DNA from: Vallitalea longa
Lineage (GTDB): Bacteria; Bacillota; Clostridia; Lachnospirales; Vallitaleaceae
Length of the DNA: 64,000 bases
Direction of reading: 5' to 3'
Assembly (NCBI RefSeq): GCF_027923465.1
Contig: NZ_BRLB01000015.1
Span: forward strand, 62,001 to 126,000
The position numbers and the translations under genes were made by a program. The notes beneath the pieces were generated by a model. It did not search any database, had not been told where the DNA came from, and saw only the letters and a program-made list of their open reading frames with translations. Positions 1 to 8,604 of the stretch are shown piece by piece (position 1 is the first letter of the stretch; each line of letters opens with the position of its first letter).

Positions 1-815
1 TATTCATCAACCACAATTCCGCCTTTTTCATTAGTTTCCAGATCTGCTTTTTTAGCTAATTCTCCATTTGGTCTTATTCCAATAGATACTATTACTATAT
101 CTGATTCAAGCATTGTATTATCTTGTAATTTTACATGAGTCTTTCCTTCAATTTCTTCAAAAGAACTTACCCCATTACCAAGAAATAAATTAATACCTTT
201 TTGTACCATATGCCCATGAATCAATTGTGCCATTTCATAATCAACAGGTGCCATGACTTGATTAGCCATTTCTACCAAATTAACTTCTAATCCTAGATCA
301 TGCATGTTTTCAGCCATTTCTATTCCTATGAAGCCTCCACCAATGACAGTAACTTTTTTAACATTATTATTTTCTAGATATGATTTTATTGCATCGGTAT
401 CAGGTATATTCCATAGGGAAAATATATTATCTTTATCTATACCTGGTATTCTAGGCTTTATTGGAGTAGAACCAGGGGAAAGCACTAACTTATCATATGT
501 TTCTTGATAAATTTTACCTGTTCTCAGATCTTTGACTTCAACACATTTTTCTTGTCTATCAATAGATATAACTTCATTCTCGATTCTAACATCAATATTA
601 AATCTTTCTTTCATCGCTTCTGGAGTTTGAAGCAGAAGAGCTTCTCTTTCTTCTATGGTTCCACCAATATAATAAGGCAAACCACAATTAGCAAAAGATA
701 TATGTTTTCCTCTTTCAAACATTATTATTTGAATGTCTTCATTAACTCTTCTAAGTCTTGCAGCCGTACTAGCTCCACCTGCAACCCCACCAACTATTAG
801 AACTTTATTAGTCAT
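1..815 (-). CDS. CoA-disulfide-reductase-type FAD/NAD(P) oxidoreductase (partial)
   Basis: Class I pyridine-nucleotide disulfide oxidoreductase of the CoA-disulfide reductase/NADH oxidase branch. It probably reduces CoA disulfide or a related polysulfide/disulfide with NAD(P)H in the cytoplasm. Seen: an N-terminal FAD-binding GGVAGG motif (residues 9-14), the redox cysteine C44 in FANCGLPYY, and a second Rossmann motif GGGFIG near residue 150. The start is ATG at 815, preceded by GGAGAG at about 8 nt. The gene runs off the left edge, so only about 271 residues are present and the C-terminal dimerisation domain is missing. The plus-strand open frames over it are shadows. The exact substrate (CoA disulfide, polysulfide or O2) cannot be decided from this part. 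Confidence 0.9.
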   Translation of the reverse strand, partial: MTNKVLIVGGVAGGASTAARLRRVNEDIQIIMFERGKHISFANCGLPYYIGGTIEEREALLLQTPEAMKERFNIDVRIENEVISIDRQEKCVEVKDLRTGKIYQETYDKLVLSPGSTPIKPRIPGIDKDNIFSLWNIPDTDAIKSYLENNNVKKVTVIGGGFIGIEMAENMHDLGLEVNLVEMANQVMAPVDYEMAQLIHGHMVQKGINLFLGNGVSSFEEIEGKTHVKLQDNTMLESDIVIVSIGIRPNGELAKKADLETNEKGGIVVDE

Positions 816-1056
816 AATAATATTCTCTCCTTCAATTTGTATTTATTTTAACAATCCTATATACTCGTTAATATCTATATATTAATATATTACAATATTA
901 AAATATATGTGTCAAGATATTTTTAATTTAATAGGCTCTACGTGTTTTTATCCGAAACAATTTATAAATTCTCTTATTATATTGCAATATTTGGTAATAT
1001 ACATTACTATAGTGATATATAATATTTTTTACATTATTTAAGACTTGAGGTGAAAT

Positions 1057-2166
1057 ATGAATACAAACAATAATAAATTCGATCCCTACAAATATATTCC
1101 ATTTATAATAATCATTTTTTTGATAGCCAAATTTATATTTAAGCCAGGAAATCTTACTTGGTTTTTCTCTTCATTTAAATCATTAATTATAGCAGCTATC
1201 ATCATCTATTTATTAAGCCCAGTAGTCAGAGCTATAAAGAATAAGTTGAAGTTCCGACATACATTAAGTGTACTTCTTACTTATATATTGGTATTTGCAT
1301 TTATTATCCTTTTTATTATGCTAATTATTCCAACTATTAGCGATAGTGTATCTTCACTTGTTAAGAATATTCAAAGCGTCAGCACTACTGAAATAAGTGA
1401 TTTCATTAATAGACTTTTTGTTACTAATTTGATAAGTCCAGAAAAGATTACAGAAATCATTGAGTTGATTGAAGACTCTATTGTAAGTTTTTCAAGCGAT
1501 CTACTTAGCCTATCGACTCAAGTGATATCTTCAATCGGAAGCTTCATTAGCAATGTAGCCATATTGTTTTTATCACTATTTATGGCGTTCTATGCCCTTA
1601 GAGATTGGGATGAGATCAGTCCAAAATTAAACAAATTCATTAGAGCTATACTTCCTAAAAAATATGCTGATTGGACTATTCGGGTAGCTAGATTAACAGA
1701 TAAGGCTATTAAGCAATTTTTGATAGGTAAGTTATATACATGTATTATATTAGGACTACTTGTTAGTATTGGAATTTATATAGTGAATCTAGTATCCCCT
1801 TTAAAAATCCCTTATGCCCCACTTATAGGTTTGATAATAGGGATAACCAACATAATTCCATATATAGGTCCATTCATAGGTACTGTTCCTTGTCTAATAT
1901 TTGCTCTATTTTCTGGATTCCCAGAAACTATAGCATTGTTAGCTATCATACTTATAATGCAACAAGTTGATAATATTATTGTTAGCCCAAAAATACTAGG
2001 AAGTTCAGTAGGTTTAAAACCTTTCTGGATAGTTGCTTCTGTAACTATAGGTGGTAGTTTCTTCGGTGCGGCAGGAATGATTTTATCAGTACCGATTGCT
2101 TCAGTTATTCTTACTTTGGTAATGGAAAAAGTAAATAGCATTGATATACCAGATCAAAATGATTAA
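1057..2166 (+). CDS. AI-2E/PerM-family transporter (DUF20)
   Basis: Integral membrane protein of the AI-2E transporter (PerM/YhhT) family, 369 aa, the usual length. It has two or three N-terminal membrane segments (about 13-90), a central amphipathic region (about 95-150), then further hydrophobic segments. The family-typical PYIGPFIGT stretch lies near residues 268-276 and the C-terminal KILG-GLKP-FFG signature follows. Members are membrane permeases of mostly unknown substrate; sporulation protein YtvI belongs to the same superfamily, so a sporulation role is possible but unproven. ATG at 1057 follows a GAGGTG ribosome site. It is monocistronic, with its own terminator at 2206. Confidence 0.9.
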   Translation: MNTNNNKFDPYKYIPFIIIIFLIAKFIFKPGNLTWFFSSFKSLIIAAIIIYLLSPVVRAIKNKLKFRHTLSVLLTYILVFAFIILFIMLIIPTISDSVSSLVKNIQSVSTTEISDFINRLFVTNLISPEKITEIIELIEDSIVSFSSDLLSLSTQVISSIGSFISNVAILFLSLFMAFYALRDWDEISPKLNKFIRAILPKKYADWTIRVARLTDKAIKQFLIGKLYTCIILGLLVSIGIYIVNLVSPLKIPYAPLIGLIIGITNIIPYIGPFIGTVPCLIFALFSGFPETIALLAIILIMQQVDNIIVSPKILGSSVGLKPFWIVASVTIGGSFFGAAGMILSVPIASVILTLVMEKVNSIDIPDQND

Positions 2167-2205
2167 ATAGTCGTATATCACCAAAATCAATATAAAATTA
2201 ATATA

Positions 2206-2253
2206 GGGTGGTTTCAAAAGTCAAAACAACTTTTTGAAACCACTCTTTTTTTA
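2206..2253 (+). terminator. Rho-independent terminator of the AI-2E gene
   Basis: A 13-bp stem (GTGGTTTCAAAAG at 2208-2220 with its complement at 2230-2242) is followed by a run of eight T. It lies 40 nt after the stop codon. Confidence 0.9.
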
Positions 2254-2295
2254 TTAAATATGCAAGTTCTATTTTATATTATTCTTAGAAATCTT

Positions 2296-2316
2296 TGCAT
2301 AGCCTCTTTGTTCCAA
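2296..2316 (-). repeat. Short dispersed repeat (GAGGCTATGC family), copy A
   Basis: Read on the minus strand this is TTGGAACAAAGAGGCTATGC plus one A. It matches 54569-54590 except for one inserted A, and shares the AAAGAGGCTAYGC core with 37329-37341. All three copies are intergenic. Confidence 0.5.
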
Positions 2317-2402
2317 TTTGTATAAAACAAATATATATACCCAAAATAGTAATATACACTTTTTACATTTTTTAGTGATAATTTATTTAGGAGGTTAAAA
2401 GA

Positions 2403-3071
2403 ATGAAGACTAAAACCATATTAGCACTTTTTATGATATTCATTTTATTATTATGTGGGTGTCAAAACGATTACAACAATGAAGAAATAACTTATAGCGA
2501 TACATTAACTTTCACATATACTTTTGAGAATTCCAGGGATGGATGGATGGGCGGATTAGATGATTCATCAAATAATCATCACAATAAAGGTATCTATCTC
2601 AATTGCGGCTTAGAAAATATGTATACCACTAAAAAAATAAGTTCAAAAGAGGGTTTGCTACCTCTTACCAGTTATAAAGTTAACATGACATTCGATATTT
2701 CATCTACCTTGAGTAGTAATAATACCATACCATTAAATAAGATAGTTGTGAATGCAGGAGTTGTCAACGTTCAACCAGACATAGAATTGATTCAAAAGGG
2801 AAATAACAAATACTTTTTTATTTCTCCCAATAATGAATTTGACGATCCCAACACCAAATTGATATCATTAGGAAATATTGACATTACAGATAAATCAACC
2901 AACAATAGAAATGCATCTAAAAATTTTGAACAGACATTTAATGCTTTTACCAATAGTAATGGTGATTTGTGGATTATTATTGGTGTTGATTCTGATTATG
3001 AAGGTACTGATACATTATTTCTTGATAATATAAATGTAAATATAGAAAGAGAAAATGCTACTTTCTCTTAA
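2403..3071 (+). CDS. Putative lipoprotein, function unknown
   Basis: 222-aa secreted lipoprotein. The signal peptide MKTKTILALFMIFILLLCGC ends in a lipobox with lipidated C20. The mature part has one globular domain with alternating beta-type segments (a start like FTYTFENSRDGWMGG and an end LFLDNINVNIERE). This resembles carbohydrate-binding or jelly-roll modules found next to surface proteins, but I do not recognise a named family. A strong AGGAGG site precedes the ATG. It is flanked by terminators and intergenic DNA and so probably monocistronic. Confidence 0.8.
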   Translation: MKTKTILALFMIFILLLCGCQNDYNNEEITYSDTLTFTYTFENSRDGWMGGLDDSSNNHHNKGIYLNCGLENMYTTKKISSKEGLLPLTSYKVNMTFDISSTLSSNNTIPLNKIVVNAGVVNVQPDIELIQKGNNKYFFISPNNEFDDPNTKLISLGNIDITDKSTNNRNASKNFEQTFNAFTNSNGDLWIIIGVDSDYEGTDTLFLDNINVNIERENATFS

Positions 3072-3270
3072 ACGATAAGATGTAAATTTTAACTATAACT
3101 TTATAATAAGAATCTAAAATTTAACCCTTATATATATATCTATCAATAATAATTAGTTAAATAGTTAACTATGTAAAAACTTTTCTCACAGGCATCTTAA
3201 TACAAGCATATAATATTGTAGAATTGCAATAAATTTAATTGTAACATTATAGATAGAAGGGTGATTATTA

Positions 3271-4599
3271 TTGAAGATATGTGTTATTGGAGCAGGATAT
3301 GTAGGACTCGTGGCTGCATTATCTTTTGCTAAATATAAAAATGATGTCATATGCGTAGACAAAGATGTTAACAAAGTAAACCAACTAAATAAAGGTATTC
3401 CTACAATATACGAAGAAGGCCTCGAACCATTATTAAAGAAATGCTTAGAAAAAAAATATATACTTTTTACAAATAATATCCGTACTGCAATAAGCTTATC
3501 TGATGTAATTATGATTACTGTAGGTACACCAACCAATCCTGATTGGAGTGTAGATATTTCACAAGTTATTGATGCTGCTAATGAAATATCCATATCCATA
3601 GATAAGTATAAAGTTATTATTATCAAAAGTACCGTACCAGTTGGAACCCATGAAACTGTTAAAAACATTTTTATAAATAGAGGAGTTAATGAAAATAATT
3701 TTGATGTTGTATCTAATCCAGAATTCTTAAGAGAAGGAAGAGCTTTAAATGATTTCTTGAACGGAGATAGAATGGTAATCGGTAGTAATTCAAAAAAGGC
3801 TATAAGAATTATAAATAAAATTTACGGACCATTTAAAACAAAAATCATCTATACCAATCCCCCAACAGCAGAATTGATTAAATATGCTTCTAACGCATTA
3901 TTAGCCACCAAGATATCCTTTATTAATGAAATGGCAAATCTATGTAGTAAAGTTGATGCTAATATTGAAACCCTATCTTATGGACTAGGACTAGACAAAC
4001 GGATCTCAAAAGAATTCTTGAATGCAGGTATAGGCTATGGAGGCTCATGTTTTCCAAAAGATACAAAAGCTTTAGTTAATATCGGTGAGAAATATGGCTG
4101 TGAATTTAATATAGTAAGAAGTACAATAAAAGTCAATGAGAACCAAAGACTTAAACCAGTAGAAATACTGCTTGACCATTATAATAAAATAGAAGGCAAA
4201 ACTATCGCTATATTAGGCCTCACTTTCAAACCAGGAACAGATGATATTAGAGATGCACCATCACTCTATATTATCGATGAGCTACTTAGTATGGGAGCTA
4301 AAATAAAATGTTATGATCCTACTGTTTCAAAAGAAATGGAAACCTTATTTCCTAACATAACATATTGTAATAGTATAATAGAAACCGTAAAAGACTCACA
4401 TTGTGCTATAATTTGCACTGAGTTAGATGAATTCTATAAAATGGATTTGAAGATCATTGCTGAAAATATGAAAAAACCAGTACTTATTGATGGCAGAAAT
4501 ATCATCAGAATGAAAAAAGCGAAAAAAAGTGGATTCAGTCATTACTATTCTATTGGAAATGGATCTTTTGAAATTAATGATTCGACTATACACAAATAA
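3271..4599 (+). CDS. ugd: UDP-glucose 6-dehydrogenase
   Basis: Oxidises UDP-glucose to UDP-glucuronate with two NAD+ in the cytoplasm. The product is a precursor of acidic cell-surface or coat polysaccharides. At 442 aa it has the family length, with an N-terminal Rossmann domain (GAGYVGL, residues 7-13), a central dimerisation helix, and a C-terminal UDP-binding domain. The catalytic cysteine is C260 in GYGGSCFPKDT, and NPEFLREG is the substrate-loop signature. The start is TTG, chosen because MKICVIGAGYVG begins there and GAAGGGTG lies 9 nt upstream. It converges on the spore coat glycosyltransferase cluster. In Bacillus subtilis a homologous dehydrogenase (YtcA) also lies beside cotSA-cotS, which suggests a coat or exosporium polysaccharide role. 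GDP-mannose dehydrogenase is a less likely alternative. Confidence 0.93.
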   Translation: MKICVIGAGYVGLVAALSFAKYKNDVICVDKDVNKVNQLNKGIPTIYEEGLEPLLKKCLEKKYILFTNNIRTAISLSDVIMITVGTPTNPDWSVDISQVIDAANEISISIDKYKVIIIKSTVPVGTHETVKNIFINRGVNENNFDVVSNPEFLREGRALNDFLNGDRMVIGSNSKKAIRIINKIYGPFKTKIIYTNPPTAELIKYASNALLATKISFINEMANLCSKVDANIETLSYGLGLDKRISKEFLNAGIGYGGSCFPKDTKALVNIGEKYGCEFNIVRSTIKVNENQRLKPVEILLDHYNKIEGKTIAILGLTFKPGTDDIRDAPSLYIIDELLSMGAKIKCYDPTVSKEMETLFPNITYCNSIIETVKDSHCAIICTELDEFYKMDLKIIAENMKKPVLIDGRNIIRMKKAKKSGFSHYYSIGNGSFEINDSTIHK

Positions 4600-4633
4600 G
4601 TCATGATATACCTATAATTAGTATTAAAAATTA

Positions 4634-4676
4634 TGCTTTGCAGAATGAAAATACATTCATTCTACAAAGCTTTCTA
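4634..4676. terminator. Bidirectional terminator between ugd and cotSA
   Basis: Stem GCTTTGCAGAATGA (4635-4648) pairs with TCATTCTACAAAGC (4657-4670) with one C-A mismatch. It is flanked by A-rich and T-rich tracts on the two sides, so it fits the convergent gene pair. Confidence 0.8.
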
Positions 4677-4708
4677 TTTTCCTTGAAATATTTTATGAGG
4701 CATAGCCA

Positions 4709-5875
4709 TCATTTAATATTATATTGATTTTTCACTTTATCAAATAGAGCTAATAGTTGTTTGGCTACTCGCTGGAATGAATAGTTATTCATTGCATCTT
4801 GACGAGCTTTTTTTCCCATTTCATAAGCTTTATCTGGATTATCCAGTAGATAACTGATCTTATCAGCCATAACATCTGGATTATCGTAATCATCTATTAC
4901 GATACCATTAACATTTTGTTCGAATAATTCCGAGTTACCACCTCTATTAGTTGTAATTATAGGCAATCCAGCTGCCATACCTTCATAATGAATTCTGGCT
5001 AGTGGTTCTCTCCATTGAGATGCACAAACAAATATATCTGCAATATTATAAATTTCAGGGATTTCATCAGGAGTCAAAAAGCCTGTGAAAATTACTGGAC
5101 CTTTTAATTCAGTAGCTTTTCCATGAAGCATTGAAGTAAATTCATCTATCTCATTAGTTCCATACCATTTACTACCAACTAAAACTAATGCTATTTTCTG
5201 ATGAGTTTTCATTACTGTCTTCATCGCTTCCATTACGATCTGCTGTCCTTTCTTAGGACTTAATCTACTAACACAAATCACTACTTTATAACCTTCCAGA
5301 TTGAATTTCTTAAGTAATCTTTTTCTATTATCTTCTGCTTTTTTTGAACCTACTGGATGATATATATCAATATTAGCTGCAGAATATACTGGATATACCT
5401 TTTCTAATGCTGATGGATACATCTTAATAACTTCATTTCCTATAAATTTACTTACTGTTGTTATGAATTCAACTTTTTCTATACATTCTTCTGCCTGTTG
5501 AGGGTTAATTTTTTTTGGTAACATCATTTCATTATGGAGACTTAAACTGAAATGAACATTAGGTGCTACTCTACTTAATTGCTTAACCCATTTTGGTCTG
5601 TTGAACACATGTATTAAGTCTAACTTAGTATGCATGGTACTTATTTTGTTTTCTACCTCTTTAATATATTCTGACTTGGTTCTTCCACTAACCCTGATAA
5701 ATGTCACATTGCCCTTTTTTTCATACTCTGGCAAGTCACCCTTTAGAACTGTAAAAACAGTAATGTGATGATTTTTTGATATTATAGGCAGTATGTTATC
5801 TATATAAATCTGTATAGCTCCCCCCAGTACTGGAGGAACTGGAAGTTTCTCTGTACAGATAAATGCAATATTCAT
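4709..5875 (-). CDS. cotSA: CotSA-type family 4 glycosyltransferase
   Basis: GT-B glycosyltransferase, 388 aa (B. subtilis CotSA is about 377). The N-terminal acceptor domain starts with a glycine loop (PVLGGAIQIYIDNI, about 17-30). The C-terminal donor domain carries the GT4 signature EPLARIHYEGMAAGLP with the E-x7-E pair, followed by TTNRGGNSEL. A retaining transfer from a nucleotide sugar is expected. It is the last gene of a minus-strand run with two CotS-family genes, 35 nt after the first. This is the same grouping as the B. subtilis coat genes, so a role in the spore coat is likely. The start is ATG with AGGAGG nearby. Confidence 0.85.
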   Translation of the reverse strand: MNIAFICTEKLPVPPVLGGAIQIYIDNILPIISKNHHITVFTVLKGDLPEYEKKGNVTFIRVSGRTKSEYIKEVENKISTMHTKLDLIHVFNRPKWVKQLSRVAPNVHFSLSLHNEMMLPKKINPQQAEECIEKVEFITTVSKFIGNEVIKMYPSALEKVYPVYSAANIDIYHPVGSKKAEDNRKRLLKKFNLEGYKVVICVSRLSPKKGQQIVMEAMKTVMKTHQKIALVLVGSKWYGTNEIDEFTSMLHGKATELKGPVIFTGFLTPDEIPEIYNIADIFVCASQWREPLARIHYEGMAAGLPIITTNRGGNSELFEQNVNGIVIDDYDNPDVMADKISYLLDNPDKAYEMGKKARQDAMNNYSFQRVAKQLLALFDKVKNQYNIK

Positions 5876-5910
5876 TTAATTACTCCTCCTAATAAATTAT
5901 TTTTTATATC

Positions 5911-6927
5911 TTATTTGATAATCCACTTATCTAAAACTTTTATTTTTTCTTTTTCCAATTTTGCTATCTTTGCTATTTTCCCAGGATTGACTAATTTATT
6001 TTTAGAAAATATATTCTTGATTGTTCCAAAAAACCAATGTGGGAACATTAAATCTGCCTTAAGCATCTTTTTATCCTCTAATGTCAACTTATTATTTCTT
6101 TCATAATAGTCAAGAATCCTATTTATATCATTTACATCCCAACTACCACGTTTTTCTGCACGTTTTCCAATTATTTTTCTTAGGTCTCTTGCTACTAGAT
6201 CATATGTTACCCCATCCAAATCAATCACATAGACTTCTTCTTGGGACAATATGGCATTACCGGAACCATAATCTTGATGACACAATGAAGATTCATACAA
6301 CTCTACTTGAGTCAACTTATCGTATGAAGATGATTCCAAGACATCTAGTGCTTTATCACATAGATTAATGATATCATCAATATATTCAAGATAAACTTTA
6401 TATGAATTATTGGATACCTTTGAATTAGCAATATCTTTCCATTTCAGCATCCTTTTTCTCATTGAACCATATTGTTCAGGCCATCTGCCTAATTTTGAAG
6501 ATATCTTTGCACCTTCTGGAGCTTTATAACCTTTTGACGCTTTGTGGAATAATGCTAAACCTTCTATACCATATTTGAAATCTGATGACCTAGTAAAATT
6601 AAGGTCTCTACCGTTTATCCATTCATACATAACAAAAAGTTGTCCCATATACTCTGTTATATGCTGTCCTGCTTTATTAGAATATACATAAGGAACTAAA
6701 CCTCCATTTTCTTTTATATATCTCTGTGCATTTACTGAGAATATAATTTTCTCTTTAGTATGACGAAATCTTTTCAAACACATTGACTTACTATCATAGT
6801 CAAATTTCCAAAGTGTTTTCAAACCTTCATTTTGTATAACTTTTATATTATAGGGTTTTATATTATATTCATTTATTACATTATTAAATATATCCTTTAG
6901 CTCGTCATAAGTGTTATTCATTTTCAA
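5911..6927 (-). CDS. cotS: CotS-family spore coat protein (kinase-like fold)
   Basis: 338-aa CotS/YtaA-family protein with an aminoglycoside-phosphotransferase/choline-kinase-like fold. The HQDYGSGN motif (H-x-D-x3-G-N, catalytic loop) and the following DLDGVTYDLVARDLRK (metal-binding DxD) are intact, so it may be an active small-molecule or sugar kinase. The family is known from spore coats of Bacillus and is often multicopy in Clostridia. It lies between cotSA and a second paralogue with 26-35 nt gaps, so all three are probably one transcript. I cannot tell which Bacillus paralogue (CotS, CotI, YutH) is the true orthologue. Confidence 0.8.
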   Translation of the reverse strand: MKMNNTYDELKDIFNNVINEYNIKPYNIKVIQNEGLKTLWKFDYDSKSMCLKRFRHTKEKIIFSVNAQRYIKENGGLVPYVYSNKAGQHITEYMGQLFVMYEWINGRDLNFTRSSDFKYGIEGLALFHKASKGYKAPEGAKISSKLGRWPEQYGSMRKRMLKWKDIANSKVSNNSYKVYLEYIDDIINLCDKALDVLESSSYDKLTQVELYESSLCHQDYGSGNAILSQEEVYVIDLDGVTYDLVARDLRKIIGKRAEKRGSWDVNDINRILDYYERNNKLTLEDKKMLKADLMFPHWFFGTIKNIFSKNKLVNPGKIAKIAKLEKEKIKVLDKWIIK

Positions 6928-6953
6928 ACTCCTATCAATCCCTTCTTATTAAG

Positions 6954-7979
6954 TTATAATGAATCAATTATATGCTCAAAATCATCTACAATACTTTCTT
7001 TTGATTTTTCTATGGAAATAATATTTTTCAATTTGTTTACGTATTTATTTTCTGTCCAAGTCTCTTCTCTTTTTTGATAGTATTTACTCATTATTCCTGC
7101 AAAAAGATGAGGATACATAATTGTTGATTTCAAAATTTGCCATTGCCATTTTTCCAATGGATTGACTTCTTGATACCAGCTGATTATATTTTTTGTAAGT
7201 TGCAGATCCCAGCTTCCTCTTTTTTTCATAATCTTATTTATAAATTTCCTTATATCTTTTGTTGGTAGTTCTATTGCAATAGAATCTGGGTCCAGAACAT
7301 ATATTTTGCCAGTTTCAGTAATTATAAGATTACCGTCAATAAAATCCTGATGAACCAAGTAAGATATGTTCTTTACCTGGTTTACCCATCTATCATATAA
7401 TGATTTATTATCAGCGCTTAAAGAATATTCCATTTTTTTATGAAAATAAGGAAATTCTCTTAATATCATATTCCCGAATTCATTATGAGCACTTTTTCTT
7501 TTTTCTTGTTCATGATACTCTACTAATTTATCCATTTTCTTTTTAGATTTTTCGTACCATGTACCTAAGAGGATATTAGGTTTACTACCCACTGGAGGTT
7601 GAAATCCTTTTGATGCAACATGAAACTTGGCTAATTCTTTAATTATTCTCTCAAGACCTTCTTTTGACTTAGAACTTGGCGCTTTCCCCTTAATGGCTTC
7701 ATTTAATATATAATTCGCTCCATCTAAATTAATATATTTTTTACCATTTCTGGATTCAATGATTTCAGGCATATTTATACCTTTTTGACACAAATATTCA
7801 ATAGCTGCAATAATAAAATCCAGTCTTTCCTCGGGAATGGAATTCTTTTTTAAAATTTTATTTCCAGTTGGAGTTTGAATCCACCAAACACCCTTTTTAA
7901 CTTTATAGTTTTCGTTTCTTATTCCTAGTACTTCTATATCATAATTATCTAATACTTCTCTCAGATTTTCAGATGGCAT
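6954..7979 (-). CDS. CotS-family spore coat protein, second paralogue
   Basis: 341-aa paralogue of the neighbouring CotS-like protein, with the same fold and motifs: HQDFIDGN (catalytic loop) and DPDSIAIELPTKDIRKF (metal site). The lysine-rich N-lobe has a predicted nucleotide-binding strand near KILKKN. It is the first gene of the coat cluster, and its upstream flank holds the terminator of the next gene, so a promoter must lie within the roughly 70 nt before it. Sporulation-sigma control is expected from the family but no sigma-E or sigma-K promoter could be assigned with confidence. Confidence 0.8.
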   Translation of the reverse strand: MPSENLREVLDNYDIEVLGIRNENYKVKKGVWWIQTPTGNKILKKNSIPEERLDFIIAAIEYLCQKGINMPEIIESRNGKKYINLDGANYILNEAIKGKAPSSKSKEGLERIIKELAKFHVASKGFQPPVGSKPNILLGTWYEKSKKKMDKLVEYHEQEKRKSAHNEFGNMILREFPYFHKKMEYSLSADNKSLYDRWVNQVKNISYLVHQDFIDGNLIITETGKIYVLDPDSIAIELPTKDIRKFINKIMKKRGSWDLQLTKNIISWYQEVNPLEKWQWQILKSTIMYPHLFAGIMSKYYQKREETWTENKYVNKLKNIISIEKSKESIVDDFEHIIDSL

Positions 7980-8007
7980 ATCAATTCTCCTTTTTATTAC
8001 GATTTTA

Positions 8008-8035
8008 AAAACAAAACCCTCAATTTGAGGGTTTT
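8008..8035 (-). terminator. Terminator of the amphi-Trp-like gene
   Basis: Near-perfect hairpin AAAACCCTCAA/TTGAGGGTTTT (8013-8035), followed on the minus strand by a T-rich tract. It lies 14 nt after the stop of the gene ending at 8049. Confidence 0.8.
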
Positions 8036-8048
8036 AGATAGTTTCATC

Positions 8049-8360
8049 TTATAGATAATAGTCTTTCGTATTTATATCTTTTGGTATGAATTCATCATCA
8101 TCGTCTTCATCATCATCTTCATCTTCCTCTTCATCAGGAATGTCTGGTTCTTCACCCCAAGTGATTTTTAATCCAACAGTTCCATATTCATAGTTTTCAT
8201 CATATTCAAATTTCATTTTGAATTCTAATTCTTCTCTACTTGGAATAAAAACGTCCTGTCCTTCTAGTTGAAGTTCTCCTCTGAAAAGTTTAGGTAGATT
8301 AGTGTTAAGAAATTGGATACAATCTTTCTTAGTACCTATATAGGATTCTTTACATTTCAA
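8049..8360 (-). CDS. Small acidic amphi-Trp-domain-like protein
   Basis: 103 aa. Residues 1-68 have the layout of the amphi-Trp domain: a Ser/Asp-rich helix, then two beta strands GELQLEGQDVFIPSREELEFKMKFEY, then a strand ending in KITW. The tail (about 73-95) is an almost unbroken Asp/Glu run, followed by a short end IPKDINTKDYYL. The function of the domain is not established. The start ATG follows a GGAGG-type site. It has its own terminator, so it is probably monocistronic. The acidic tail may bind cations or basic partners (inference). Confidence 0.65.
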   Translation of the reverse strand: MKCKESYIGTKKDCIQFLNTNLPKLFRGELQLEGQDVFIPSREELEFKMKFEYDENYEYGTVGLKITWGEEPDIPDEEEDEDDDEDDDDEFIPKDINTKDYYL

Positions 8361-8491
8361 CAGTATAATTCCTCCTTACGCTAGAATAATTATATCATTT
8401 ACAGATACTAATTATTCTTCAAATATTTTATAAACTATTAATACATTATATGATATTAAGAAAAATATGTTCTTTTTTAAAAATGATTAAT

Positions 8492-8527
8492 AAAAAATAA
8501 ACTGTCAGTTATCAAAACCAACAGCTT
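8492..8527 (-). terminator. Probable terminator of trpS
   Basis: On the minus strand AAGCTGT and ACAGTTT form a 7-bp stem (one G-T pair) followed by ATTTTTTA. It is 78 nt after the trpS stop. The stem is weak, so confidence is moderate. Confidence 0.5.
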
Positions 8528-8604
8528 ATTTAATAGACACTATTTAATTTTTTAATTCTTACTTCATCTTAGAATTATAAATCGAAATGATTACTTCTAC
8601 TACA

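Noticed and set aside
304-800. Two open frames on the plus strand at the left edge
   Set aside because: They lie antisense to the CoA-disulfide-reductase-type gene, lack ribosome sites and give Ser/Phe-rich peptides typical of reverse-frame shadows.
3186-3668. 160-aa minus-strand frame over the ugd start
   Set aside because: It overlaps the well-supported ugd gene on the opposite strand and has no family features or ribosome site.
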